Source: Deltaproteobacteria bacterium
Lineage (GTDB): Bacteria; Desulfobacterota; Desulfuromonadia; Geobacterales; Pseudopelobacteraceae
Direction of reading: 5' to 3'
DNA: 52,095 nucleotides
NCBI GenBank assembly: GCA_021850095.1
Contig: JAJZRX010000015.1
Span: 1 to 52,095 of the forward strand
The position numbers were made by a program, and so were the translations under genes. Position 1 is the first letter of the stretch. The number at the start of each line of letters is the position of its first letter. Positions 18,569-26,434 of this stretch are shown piece by piece. The notes under the pieces are model-generated. The model was not told the origin of the DNA. It worked only from the letters and a program-made list of their open reading frames with translations, and ran no database searches.

Positions 18569-19300
18569 TTATGCCGCCCCGATGGATGCCGCGCTTTTAA
18601 CAGCATGATCATTGTCCGGCGCTTTGTCGTGAGAGCTTCCGTGAGCATCTCCATGCGGATCGCCATGCGCGTGTTCAACTTTCTCCCAGCCGTCCCACAT
18701 CGGTTTGAAGTAGGCCAGCGGCGTATGTCCAAGGGTTGCCAGGTAGATGTGAACAAAGAGGAAGGCCGTGAAGCAGCAGGCGATCAGAAAGTGTATGCTG
18801 ACCAGAGTTTTGATGCCGCCTATCACCATGATGATTTCCCGCAGCGGTGCAACATACATCAGGATTATTCCGGAAATTATTACCAGCGGCAGAAGCACCA
18901 GCATGATAACCAGGTAGGCGGCTTTCTGCATCGGATTGAACTTGTTGTCCGGGGTTCCGTGATGAGGGTTGGGACCACCTTTGAAGTATTGGAAAAAGTA
19001 GAAAAAAGCCTGACGGATTATGCCGGTTTTTATGTCATTCATGGTTGGAATGTACAGCTTCGCCAGGGTTCCGGCCACGAACATGTAGTAAAGCAGCCAG
19101 AGAGTGTAGGATATTGACACCACAATTCCGGCGGTATTGTGCAGGACAATGGCGGACTTGTAGGTTCCAAATATGTTCAGGACGTCAGGGAACCTGATGT
19201 TGATGCCGGTAATGGTGAGCGTTACGATTCCAAAGGCGTTTAGCCAGTGCCAGATTCTGACCGGCATGGGGGTCAGGTAAACGTATTCTGTGTGTTTCAT
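18569..19300 (-). CDS. cbcB: Membrane b-type diheme cytochrome, CbcB-like quinol oxidation subunit
   Basis: 243 residues of the cytochrome b561 / hydrogenase-b family. Helices are near residues 15-33, 50-75, 125-148 and 165-190; likely heme-ligand histidines are in RIWHWLN, VLHNTAG, SIHFLIA and FVHIYLA. The C-terminus is a cytoplasmic His/Asp-rich tail (HAHGDPHGDAHGSSHD) that is unusual and could bind metal. It starts with AAGGAGC upstream, inside the end of the preceding cytochrome gene. Paired with the heptaheme c-type protein it should oxidise menaquinol and pass electrons to the periplasm; in G. sulfurreducens CbcBA is known for respiration near the energetic limit with low-potential acceptors. 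Confidence 0.85.
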   Translation of the reverse strand: MKHTEYVYLTPMPVRIWHWLNAFGIVTLTITGINIRFPDVLNIFGTYKSAIVLHNTAGIVVSISYTLWLLYYMFVAGTLAKLYIPTMNDIKTGIIRQAFFYFFQYFKGGPNPHHGTPDNKFNPMQKAAYLVIMLVLLPLVIISGIILMYVAPLREIIMVIGGIKTLVSIHFLIACCFTAFLFVHIYLATLGHTPLAYFKPMWDGWEKVEHAHGDPHGDAHGSSHDKAPDNDHAVKSAASIGAA

Positions 19301-19304
19301 TATT

Positions 19305-20369
19305 TCAGTGCTCCTTTCTGTTTTTTCTGGTCAGGAATCGCATCGTGCCGTGACCGATCGGCATCATCAGTCCGCCGGCTATGATCAATGCTCCAACTAT
19401 ATTGAGAGCGGTGCTGCGGGTCGAGCCCATCATATAAAAATCGGGTGTGCCGTACAGGATATCCAAAATCGCGCCGCTTTCAACTTCCATTCGGGTATAC
19501 CCTCCGCTGTTGTCCGGGAAGGCCATGTAGCTTTTCTGCATGGCTTTAGGTCCGGAAGCATGACAGAATGAGCAGTCCCAGCGGTTCTCCAGAATCTGAA
19601 AGCTGTGGGTTGCCACTTCCGGCATCATCATGCCCCACAGGCGCATATCCTTCTTGCGTACTTCGTAGTTGAAGTCCCTCAATTCCTTCAGGGAAATGAG
19701 CCGGTCACCATTTTTATCAATCAGCCTGCTGACGTCCCCGTTGACCGGGTTAAATGCGGCCAGTTCCTGATGGGTGGCGGGCTTGAATTCGCCGAACTGT
19801 GTATTGCCGGATTGCCGTTTCTGGATGGACATGGTGATAACGTAGTTTTGGGAACTTGTATGGCAGGTGACGCAGGGTAGCGCGTCTATATGCAGATCCG
19901 CCTGGGGCAGCCACTTGTCATGGCTCTTAACGATCTTGCCCAGGTTATGGCATTTGGCGCATTTTGCGTTGATATCACTGCCTGAAACGGCAATCAAGGG
20001 CTTGACTTCGTGCGGGTTGTGACAGTCGTTGCAGGTGGCTTTGCCGCCGTGGATACTGGCGGCATATTCGCTCTGGATGGTCGAGTGACAATCCTTGCAG
20101 CTGGCTCGGGATGATTTTAAGCCGTCGTCGGGGTGGGTTGACCTGACCGAGTCATGGCAGGTGTTGCAGCCGATGGCCGAATGGCTGGTAACGGCGTACA
20201 TGGCCGGGTCGACATACAGGAGTTCGCCACCCCTCTTTATGATGTCCTTGTTAGCGTGGCACGACAGGCACCTGTCGTTGCCGGTTTCTGCCGCCGAGAC
20301 TGGGCCAATGGCCAGTAGTGCCAGCATCAGTACAATTGGTAGCGTGCTCCAGGCGTGGATCTTTTTCAC
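19305..20369 (-). CDS. cbcA: Heptaheme c-type cytochrome with EF-hand and C-terminal anchor, CbcA-like
   Basis: 354 residues with a signal peptide (about 1-26) and seven CxxCH sites (CLSCH, CNTCH, CKDCH, CNDCH, CAKCH, CVTCH, CSFCH). A C-terminal membrane anchor lies near residues 323-340 ([19 protein letters not shown]). Between the sixth and seventh hemes is an EF-hand-like loop, [12 protein letters not shown] (near 218-229), suggesting bound calcium. Translation starts at GTG with GGGAG upstream; no better ATG exists. It lies four bases before the b-type cytochrome gene, forming the c/b pair of a CbcBA-type quinol oxidoreductase. Confidence 0.87.
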   Translation of the reverse strand: MKKIHAWSTLPIVLMLALLAIGPVSAAETGNDRCLSCHANKDIIKRGGELLYVDPAMYAVTSHSAIGCNTCHDSVRSTHPDDGLKSSRASCKDCHSTIQSEYAASIHGGKATCNDCHNPHEVKPLIAVSGSDINAKCAKCHNLGKIVKSHDKWLPQADLHIDALPCVTCHTSSQNYVITMSIQKRQSGNTQFGEFKPATHQELAAFNPVNGDVSRLIDKNGDRLISLKELRDFNYEVRKKDMRLWGMMMPEVATHSFQILENRWDCSFCHASGPKAMQKSYMAFPDNSGGYTRMEVESGAILDILYGTPDFYMMGSTRSTALNIVGALIIAGGLMMPIGHGTMRFLTRKNRKEH

Positions 20370-20470
20370 GTTCTCCCTCTTTCTTCGGGACAGCTTGCGC
20401 TGTGCTCGAATAAGTGTATTGAACTGCAGCGTGTCTGTTAAAACTCTTGAATTGCCTGTTGTGCCGGTGC

Positions 20471-20707
20471 TTACCGTGATTTTACGGTCTGTGCCTCGGG
20501 TGCCCTGTTTTTATTGAGCCCCTTGGCAAATCCGAACAGCATCAAAACTGCCGGCACGATCTGCACAACGACGATCAGAGCGCAAAAACCGAGGAATATC
20601 CAGACGAATAGGCCGCTGTTGTCCTCCCTGGCGCCGCCGGCTGCAAACGCGTTGGAAACGGAAAAAAACGACATCAAGACAGCATTTCTCATACCTGTGG
20701 TTTTCAT
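20471..20707 (-). CDS. Small single-helix membrane protein, paralogue 1
   Basis: 78 residues starting at the ATG preceded by GGGAGG (a longer frame upstream lacks a ribosome site). A signal-like N-terminus ([14 protein letters not shown]...NAFA) is followed by GGAREDNSG, one strongly hydrophobic helix and a basic tail. The helix pattern ([19 protein letters not shown]) closely resembles that of the protein at 21203-21448 (FGVLILLFQFVPALLLIGG), so the two are paralogues. Function unknown; they lie in the cytochrome operon just before cbcA and may help assemble or regulate the complex. Confidence 0.78.
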   Translation of the reverse strand: MKTTGMRNAVLMSFFSVSNAFAAGGAREDNSGLFVWIFLGFCALIVVVQIVPAVLMLFGFAKGLNKNRAPEAQTVKSR

Positions 20708-20760
20708 GACAACCTCCCTAGTAATGTACCAGCTGTTTTTGAATTGCAAATAAATAATTG

Positions 20761-21156
20761 TTATTTACTAATATCACTTGTCTTTTCCATGTTTTTAAAG
20801 GCGCATTCCACCGCCTGGCGTATTTCGTCGTGATCTTCGCTGTCAACCGGCTTCAGAGCATGGTAGAAAATCCCTTCTTCCCTTAATTTCTTGATCGGCA
20901 GCAGTGATGTGTCTGCCGCCACCAGTATGATCGACAGTTTCTGGTTGCACTGTTTCAGAAGCGGTATCAAGTCGGCTGCGTTAAGCTCGTCAAAGCTGGT
21001 ACCCAGAAGCACGACCTGGGCTGTTTTTTTCAATACACCGTACAACGCATTGGCTATCGAATTGGTGACTATCACGTTGTATCCGGACTCTATCAACATG
21101 TCTGCCATCTGTTTGCGGCTGGCCAAATCTTCGTCAACGATCAGAATCCCTTGCAT
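20761..21156 (-). CDS. Stand-alone receiver domain lacking the phospho-acceptor Asp
   Basis: 131 residues with the response-regulator receiver fold only. The acidic pair is kept (ILIVDEDLAS), and the conserved Lys is present (ALKPVD). The position of the phosphorylated Asp at the end of beta-3 reads VVLLGTSFDE, with Gly in place of Asp. It is therefore a pseudo-receiver that probably works by protein binding. I place the start at MQGILIVDED (21156); the 38 extra upstream codons read through the gene before it and have no receiver character. It lies between two paralogous small membrane protein genes. Confidence 0.8.
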   Translation of the reverse strand: MQGILIVDEDLASRKQMADMLIESGYNVIVTNSIANALYGVLKKTAQVVLLGTSFDELNAADLIPLLKQCNQKLSIILVAADTSLLPIKKLREEGIFYHALKPVDSEDHDEIRQAVECAFKNMEKTSDISK

Positions 21157-21202
21157 ACTATCGCCCCCGCTTGTTCCGGTTGTAACGTTTCTGGATGGTG
21201 TT

Positions 21203-21448
21203 CTAGGCGATTTTGTCGGCACTGGCCAACCCGCTGCTTTTTTTGTCTGTAGTTTTGAACAGGGCGACAACCATGCCGCCGATCAGCAGCAGAGCCGGGA
21301 CAAACTGGAAAAGCAGGATCAGTACGCCGAAGGAGATAAAGCCGATTGCCAGCAGGCTGAATCCTTCCCCTTCAGCCGCTCCAGCAGCGGCGTATGCCTG
21401 TGCTGCGGTTATAATCAGGATGAACAGGGTGGCGTACAGTGTTCTCAT
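21203..21448 (-). CDS. Small single-helix membrane protein, paralogue 2 (first gene of operon)
   Basis: 81 residues: a signal-like N-terminus (MRTLYATLFILIITAAQAYA), a short Gly/Ala/Glu segment, one long hydrophobic helix with the same FQFVPALLLIGG pattern as the paralogue at 20471-20707, and a basic end. The ATG at 21448 has AAGGAG upstream. It is the first gene after the sigma-54 promoter at 21512-21527 and so leads the cytochrome operon. I do not recognise the family. Confidence 0.78.
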   Translation of the reverse strand: MRTLYATLFILIITAAQAYAAAGAAEGEGFSLLAIGFISFGVLILLFQFVPALLLIGGMVVALFKTTDKKSSGLASADKIA

Positions 21449-21511
21449 GACATTCTCCTTTTGATTCTTGTCTGGCATGCCGACCTGTCTCGGTCATTCT
21501 GGTTATGATCA

Positions 21512-21527
21512 AGCACACTTTGTGCCA
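21512..21527 (-). promoter_or_regulatory. Sigma-54 (-24/-12) promoter of the cbc-type operon
   Basis: Read on the minus strand: TGGCACAAAGTGTGCT. The GG of -24 and GC of -12 are 12 bases apart, as sigma-54 requires. Only one base of the TTGC(A/T) element differs. It lies 64 bases before the start of the first operon gene, and a sigma-54 activator gene lies divergently next to it. Confidence 0.82.
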
Positions 21528-21610
21528 ATTGTTTAGCAATCTGTAATGTGTTAAAAATGTTGAATAACATTTAATTCCTATGGCGCTGATTCTCGTCAGG
21601 TATATTCAGG

Positions 21611-21629
21611 TGTATATGTAAAATATACA
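21611..21629. promoter_or_regulatory. Candidate activator site 1 (TGTATA-N7-TATACA palindrome)
   Basis: A perfect palindrome TGTATAT-N5-ATATACA, 19 bases long, about 85 bases upstream of the -24 element. A second copy of the same design follows at 21715. Spacing and symmetry fit upstream activator sites of NtrC-type dimers. Assignment to the neighbouring regulator is inference. Confidence 0.6.
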
Positions 21630-21714
21630 GTGCCGTCGAGCGCATCTGATGGGCCTTTTGCCCTAAACGACCGAACTATCGTAAAAAGTAGGGATTGATT
21701 TCATCGTTTTTTAA

Positions 21715-21733
21715 TGTATACATAATATATACA
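21715..21733. promoter_or_regulatory. Candidate activator site 2 (TGTATA-N7-TATACA palindrome)
   Basis: TGTATA, seven bases, TATACA: same arms and same total length as site 1, with centres 104 bases apart (about ten helical turns). It lies about 190 bases upstream of the sigma-54 promoter and about 165 bases before the regulator gene. Confidence 0.6.
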
Positions 21734-21899
21734 CACTCATGGTTGTTCCGGCCGTAGAGCCGTAACCTGATGAATATTGAGAGAAAGTGCCGTTTGTATG
21801 GAGTAAATATCATTGACTTGAGACTGTTGGACGAGGTATTGTGCAGCATAATTATATGCGTCTTATAAAGACTACATGTCATTAAGGAAGGTGGTTTTG

Positions 21900-23315
21900 A
21901 TGGGCAGGATCGCAATTCTGGTGGTTGATGACGAAGCGGTAATCAGAGAAGGCTTGCAGCGCACGCTTGATGGTGAGCGTTTTGCGGTTGAGACCTGCAG
22001 GAGCGGGCATGCGGCCATCGAACTGCTTCAGGACAAGGAATACGATCTGATCATTACTGATCTCAAGATGCCGGGTATGAACGGGATTGAGGTTTTAAAG
22101 GCGGTCAAGGGCCTGCAGCCTGATGTTCCGGTGATCATGATTACCGGTTACGCTACCGTGGATACGGCGGTCGAGGCCATGAAAAACGGCGCGACAGACT
22201 ATATCTCCAAGCCTTTCACTCCCGAACAGATCATGGAAAAAATCGACAAGTCCCTCGAGCAGCGGGCGCTGCTGGTTGATGATATGTATCTCATCAAGGA
22301 GATTACAAGCCGTCACGGTTTCGACGCATTTATTGGTGAAAGCCGTGAGATGCAGAAGGTTTACCGGCGGATCATTCAGGTCGCTTCATCGGACAGCACC
22401 GTCCTGATTACCGGTGAAAGCGGTACCGGCAAGGAGTTGGTGGCACGGGCCATCCACCGTAACAGCCCCCGGCGTGATCAGCCGTTCGTGGCCCTGGACT
22501 GCAGTTCGCTGGCCGAAAACCTGCTGGAAAGCGAGCTGTTTGGTCATGTTAAGGGCTCATTCACCGGAGCGATCCAGACCAAGACGGGACTTTTTCGGGT
22601 CGCCGACGGCGGAACCCTCTTTCTCGATGAAGTTGCCAATATCAGTCTCTCGACCCAGGCCAAGCTGCTACGGGTGCTGCAGGAGCGCATGGTGACCCCT
22701 ATCGGCGGAACCCAGCCGATTCCGATCAACATCCATCTGGTGGCGGCAACCAACCGCAGCCTCAAAGTGATGGTCTCCGAAGGCACTTTTCGCGAGGATC
22801 TTTTTTTCCGCCTGAACATCATCCCGATCGATCTTCCGCCGCTCCGTGAGCGCAAGGGTGATATTCAGCTCATTACGCGCCATTTCCTGCAGAAATATAA
22901 TGCCGACCTCGGCAAGCAGATTCGCGGCATCGCTCCGGATGCCATGGCCTTTCTGGAGGAGTATCCCTTTCCCGGTAATGTGCGCGAATTGGAGAATACG
23001 ATTGAACGGGCGGTTGTGCTTGCCGAAGGGGACATAATCCGCAAAGAGGATCTGGAGCTTTCCGATCGGGATGCAGACGAGCCGGTGAGCCCGGGCAGCT
23101 ATGTTCCGACCAACGCTGAAGAGCTGAAGGAGATGAAGCGCCACCTCCGTGATAAGGCGGTGGAGGATATTGAAAAAGCTTTTGTCATGAGCGCTCTGGA
23201 ACGCAATAACTGGAACGTGACCCATGCCGCCGAGGAAACCGGGATTCTGCGCCCCAACTTCCAGGGTATGCTCAAGCGCCTTGGAATATCGATCAAATCC
23301 CAATACGCAAAATAA
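21900..23315 (+). CDS. bccR: Sigma-54-dependent response regulator (NtrC family), BccR-like
   Basis: 471 residues. The receiver domain (1-115) has the acidic pair (VVDDEA), the phospho-acceptor in LIITDLKMPGMNG and Lys in YISKPF. The AAA+ domain has Walker A GESGTGKELVARAIH, the sigma-54 contact loop GSFTGA, Walker B GGTLFLDE and the arginine-finger region. A Fis-type helix-turn-helix ends the protein. An upstream ATG at 21876 has no ribosome site; GGAAGGTGG precedes the ATG at 21900. Divergent from the cytochrome operon, it is the obvious activator of the promoter at 21512-21527; in G. sulfurreducens the corresponding regulator is BccR, as I recall it. Confidence 0.9.
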   Translation: MGRIAILVVDDEAVIREGLQRTLDGERFAVETCRSGHAAIELLQDKEYDLIITDLKMPGMNGIEVLKAVKGLQPDVPVIMITGYATVDTAVEAMKNGATDYISKPFTPEQIMEKIDKSLEQRALLVDDMYLIKEITSRHGFDAFIGESREMQKVYRRIIQVASSDSTVLITGESGTGKELVARAIHRNSPRRDQPFVALDCSSLAENLLESELFGHVKGSFTGAIQTKTGLFRVADGGTLFLDEVANISLSTQAKLLRVLQERMVTPIGGTQPIPINIHLVAATNRSLKVMVSEGTFREDLFFRLNIIPIDLPPLRERKGDIQLITRHFLQKYNADLGKQIRGIAPDAMAFLEEYPFPGNVRELENTIERAVVLAEGDIIRKEDLELSDRDADEPVSPGSYVPTNAEELKEMKRHLRDKAVEDIEKAFVMSALERNNWNVTHAAEETGILRPNFQGMLKRLGISIKSQYAK

Positions 23316-23317
23316 TA

Positions 23318-23367
23318 ATGGCCTGACAGCCGGGTTTGAAAAAGACAGGTCCGGTTCGTCAGGCCAT
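23318..23367. terminator. Inverted repeat between convergent regulator and kinase genes
   Basis: ATGGCCTGAC (23318-23327) and GTCAGGCCAT (23358-23367) are exact complements around a 30-base interval that can pair further (CCGG/CCGG). It spans the 3' ends of two convergent genes and overlaps the kinase stop codon. There is no T run on either side, so the terminator role is uncertain. Confidence 0.4.
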
Positions 23368-24948
23368 GAATTCGTCAATCATGGAACTGTTATAGGCCGG
23401 CAGCAGCACGGTAAATGTGGTGCCCTTGCCCAATTCGCTTTTAACCTCGATATTCCCGCCGTTGTTTTCAATTATTCCATACGAAATTGACAGACCCAGA
23501 CCGGTGCCTTCGGACTTGGTTGTAAAAAACGGGTCGAAAATATGACTGATGACCTCTTCGGAAATCCCGCAGCCGGTATCGCTGATTTCGGCCCGTACGG
23601 TTGAATTCTTATCGTCGCTGGCTGTGGTGATGGTCAGGGTGCCCCCGTCGTACATGGCATGGCTGGCATTCAGGATCATGTTGATGAAAACCTGCTGAAT
23701 CTGGCCCGGGTCAACCAGAACGTCAGGCAGATTCTCCGCATAATTCTGAACGATCGTGATTTCGTGGAAGCTTGGCTGCTTGTGGATCAGGTTGACAACC
23801 TTTTCCAGCAGGCCGTTGAGGCAGACCGCTTCCTTGTGGGGAACTGCTTCACGGGAGAACTCCAGCAGTCTGCTGACGATGTCCGCACAGCGCTTGCTTT
23901 CATAGATGATCTTTTCCACGTCGGGCTTTAACCCTTCATCAAGACGCTTGTCACTGTTGATGATCGAAGCGTAGAGCAGTACGCCGGTCAGCGGATTGTT
24001 GATCTCATGGGCGATGCCGGCCACCAGCTTGCCCAGTGAGGCCAGTTTTTCCGAACGTCGCAAATGGTGTTCGATACGTTTGATCTCACTGGTGCGTTCC
24101 TCTACCTTGCTTTCCAGGCTGCTGCCCCACTCCTTAAGTTCCTCCTGTGCCATCTGCAGGCTGACGGTCATCATGTTGGTTGATTCCGCCAGCTGTCCCA
24201 GTTCGTCATCCGACACGGCCGTGACCCGGGCGTCCAGAATACCGGCCGCCACCATATTGGCGTGATTCTTGAGAAGCTTGACCGGGCGGTTGACCATCCT
24301 CTGGATCAGGACATTGATCAGCACGCCGGTGAAAATAAGCAGAAAACAGGTGAAAAGGAAGAATTCCAGGCGGTACTCATGGGTTTTCTTGTTCATATCT
24401 TCCAGCGATACGTTAATGTCCAGCATGCCCAGGACATTGTACTTTTCTGGATGAACATGACAGGCAGCGTTGATGCAGGCCGGCTGGTTATAAATCGGTT
24501 TGGTGAACCCCAAGAGCTCCTTGCCTTCACGATTGGTGAAAATTCGGCTGCGCTGCTCGGACGTGGCATGCAGCAGCGGATCCTGGTTTTCTCCATGACA
24601 CATCGTGCACGCTTCGGCCTTTGTGTCTAGGACCGTGCCGATTTCATTCTTGGTGCTCGAAAATACGACGGTTCCTTCGCGCCCGATCAGTCGGATATGT
24701 TCAAAATCAGGATCCTGCCCTATGCGACGTATCATCTCGTACATACTGCCTTTGTCATTTTTCAGCATGGCGTCATACGCGCTGTGATTAATGACTTCTG
24801 CAATCTGATCGGCATTGGATATGGCGTATTTCAGCATCGCGCTTCGGACGTTCTTCACATTGATGTAATCCAGAACGGCCATGAAAATTGCCAGGATCAG
24901 AGATATGATGAGGGTGAGTTTGGTGATCAGGCTAAGACCTAGTTTCAT
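23359..24948 (-). CDS. Heme-binding sensor histidine kinase (partner of BccR-like regulator)
   Basis: 529 residues. Membrane helices at about 10-30 and 180-205 flank a periplasmic heme domain with CTMCH (near 115) and the CxxxxCH site CINAACH (near 155). HAMP, HisKA (HEINNPLTG, phospho-acceptor His) and HATPase_c with the N box (INMILNASHAMYDG) and G boxes (DTGCGISEE, GTGLGLSIS) follow. It probably senses redox state or small ligands at the periplasmic hemes and phosphorylates the sigma-54 regulator, encoded convergently with a 43-base gap. Its sensor domain is a close relative of the output-less sensor at 16567-17406. Confidence 0.92.
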   Translation of the reverse strand: MKLGLSLITKLTLIISLILAIFMAVLDYINVKNVRSAMLKYAISNADQIAEVINHSAYDAMLKNDKGSMYEMIRRIGQDPDFEHIRLIGREGTVVFSSTKNEIGTVLDTKAEACTMCHGENQDPLLHATSEQRSRIFTNREGKELLGFTKPIYNQPACINAACHVHPEKYNVLGMLDINVSLEDMNKKTHEYRLEFFLFTCFLLIFTGVLINVLIQRMVNRPVKLLKNHANMVAAGILDARVTAVSDDELGQLAESTNMMTVSLQMAQEELKEWGSSLESKVEERTSEIKRIEHHLRRSEKLASLGKLVAGIAHEINNPLTGVLLYASIINSDKRLDEGLKPDVEKIIYESKRCADIVSRLLEFSREAVPHKEAVCLNGLLEKVVNLIHKQPSFHEITIVQNYAENLPDVLVDPGQIQQVFINMILNASHAMYDGGTLTITTASDDKNSTVRAEISDTGCGISEEVISHIFDPFFTTKSEGTGLGLSISYGIIENNGGNIEVKSELGKGTTFTVLLPAYNSSMIDEFMA

Positions 24949-25026
24949 GTCGGGGACCTGTTTGCGGTGATGAGATGGGTATAATGCGAATATCCTTAAC
25001 CTGTTTGGCGAGGAGAGTCAAGTGCG

Positions 25027-25054
25027 CTTTGGCGGCTGGTTAGAGCCGCCAAAG
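25027..25054. terminator. Hairpin between DUF523 gene and sensor kinase gene
   Basis: CTTTGGCGGCT and AGCCGCCAAAG pair perfectly over 11 bases around GGTTAG. It lies downstream of the DUF523/DUF1722 gene (minus) and upstream of the kinase gene. No T tract follows on the minus strand, so it may be a rho-dependent stop or an RNA stability element. Confidence 0.5.
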
Positions 25055-25090
25055 GCGAATTGCGGATAAGAAAACGGAAGTCTGATACCG

Positions 25091-26038
25091 TCAGACATGG
25101 TTGCGCAGCATCAGTTGTGAAGGGTGGGGTGAAAGGTATATCTGCCCTTTAAGGTATTGCTGGTCGTATTTTTTGACATAATGTTTCAGCAGGGTCAGCG
25201 GCACCACCAGCGGCAGCAGGTGCTGATGGTACTGATTGATGACTTCCAGGAGCTCCTGCTTTTCATCGTGGGACAGCCGGCGTTTGAAATAGCCCATGAT
25301 ATGCTGCAGGACATTTGTGTTCTTGCGGACGGTTGCCTGCATAGCCAGCCCCTTCATGAACAACTCCTCGTACTGTTTCAGCAGATCTGACAGCTTCCGG
25401 CCGGAGGCGTGTGCCACCACTACCCCCAATTCGCGGTATATCTGCGGGCTGTGTGCCATCATCAGCAGTTTTTGTGCGGTATGAAATTCAACCAGCTTTC
25501 CCAGATTGGGAGCGTCAGCCAGAAAATCTTTCCAGCGCCGGTAACTGAAAACCCGTTCGATGAAGTTTTCGCGGATGGCGGGGTCATTCAGGCGCCCTTC
25601 CTCCTCCATCGGCAGCAACGGAAAATGTTGTGCCATCGCTGCGGCAAACAGACCGCGGCCGTTTTTGACGGCAGCGCCATTGTTGTAAACCTTGACCCGG
25701 AACAGACCGGAACTGGGCGAATCTTTTTTGAAGATAAACCCGCACAAATCTTCACCTTCCAGTTCAATCACCTTGCTGTGGCAGTAAGCCAGCATCTGCT
25801 CGGTCTTGTCGATGCGGCTCTTGCCGGTCATCAGGCGTGGATGTTCCGGGTCTCCCTCCAGCCGCATGGCTTCCCGGGGGATCGGCATGCCGCAGCCCAC
25901 CTCCGGGCAGACCGGAACAAAACTGAAATAAGCTCCCAGTGTATCGGTGATGTAGTGGTCGTGCTTGTGGCCACCGTCATAGCGGACGTGTTCGCCCAGC
26001 AGACAGGAGCTGATGCCGAGTTTGATTGATGATGTCAT
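25091..26038 (-). CDS. DUF523-DUF1722 protein (YbgA-like)
   Basis: 315 residues. The DUF523 half (about 1-160) shows the family's conserved cysteine sites: GISSCLLGEHVRYDGGHK, VCPEVGCGMPIPREAMRL and CGFIFKKDSPSSG. The C-terminal half is DUF1722 (FHTAQKLLMMAHSPQIYRELG, HIMGYFKRRLSHDEK). Related proteins are found next to photolyase genes or in DNA-repair contexts, but the biochemical role is unknown to me. The start at 26038 has GGGAG upstream; 17 additional upstream codons look non-coding. It is transcribed toward the sensor kinase but separated from it by a hairpin. Confidence 0.88.
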   Translation of the reverse strand: MTSSIKLGISSCLLGEHVRYDGGHKHDHYITDTLGAYFSFVPVCPEVGCGMPIPREAMRLEGDPEHPRLMTGKSRIDKTEQMLAYCHSKVIELEGEDLCGFIFKKDSPSSGLFRVKVYNNGAAVKNGRGLFAAAMAQHFPLLPMEEEGRLNDPAIRENFIERVFSYRRWKDFLADAPNLGKLVEFHTAQKLLMMAHSPQIYRELGVVVAHASGRKLSDLLKQYEELFMKGLAMQATVRKNTNVLQHIMGYFKRRLSHDEKQELLEVINQYHQHLLPLVVPLTLLKHYVKKYDQQYLKGQIYLSPHPSQLMLRNHV

Positions 26039-26370
26039 AGAGGGGCTCCCTGTTTGTACACTTCGCGGCCAACAGTAGCATGGATGCATGCAAATGCAAG
26101 AAAAGGAAGTGTTAAAGTCTCCGACAGTTTTGATGCGATGCGGTGGATGTGGTGTTTGCCCCGTAGAAGACTAAATAAAAAAAGTCACGGCGTATATGAA
26201 ACTAAAATACCCAAAAATATAGGAGATTGGTTGATACATTTACTTGTTGTTGGCATGGTTAAAAAATAGAATATATTTACAAATAACAATTAATGTCGGT
26301 TTTTTTTACGTTCCTAGATATGGATGTTTCTGGAGGTGGTAATGTTTATTAATATTAGGTTGTTACGCGC
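26039..26370. other. AT-rich intergenic region before the surface-protein locus
   Basis: About 330 bases without a convincing gene; a 71-codon frame at 26054-26269 has no ribosome site or recognisable product. The stretch is much richer in A and T than the flanking genes and contains several A and T runs (for instance 26170-26215 and 26288-26297). Upstream activator sites for the sigma-54 promoter at 26371 would be expected here, but I see no clear palindrome. Confidence 0.5.
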
Positions 26371-26387
26371 TGGCACTGAAACTGCAT
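26371..26387 (+). promoter_or_regulatory. Sigma-54 (-24/-12) promoter before the PEP-CTERM mini-protein
   Basis: TGGCACTGAAACTGCAT: complete TGGCAC, then TGC with the GG and GC dinucleotides 12 bases apart. It lies 48 bases before the ATG of the PEP-CTERM gene. PEP-CTERM genes in other bacteria are commonly under sigma-54 control through the PrsK/PrsR system. Confidence 0.8.
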
Positions 26388-26434
26388 AAGAAGTTGTTAC
26401 AGTTTTAGTCATAAAACCCAAGGAGGAATTTGTT

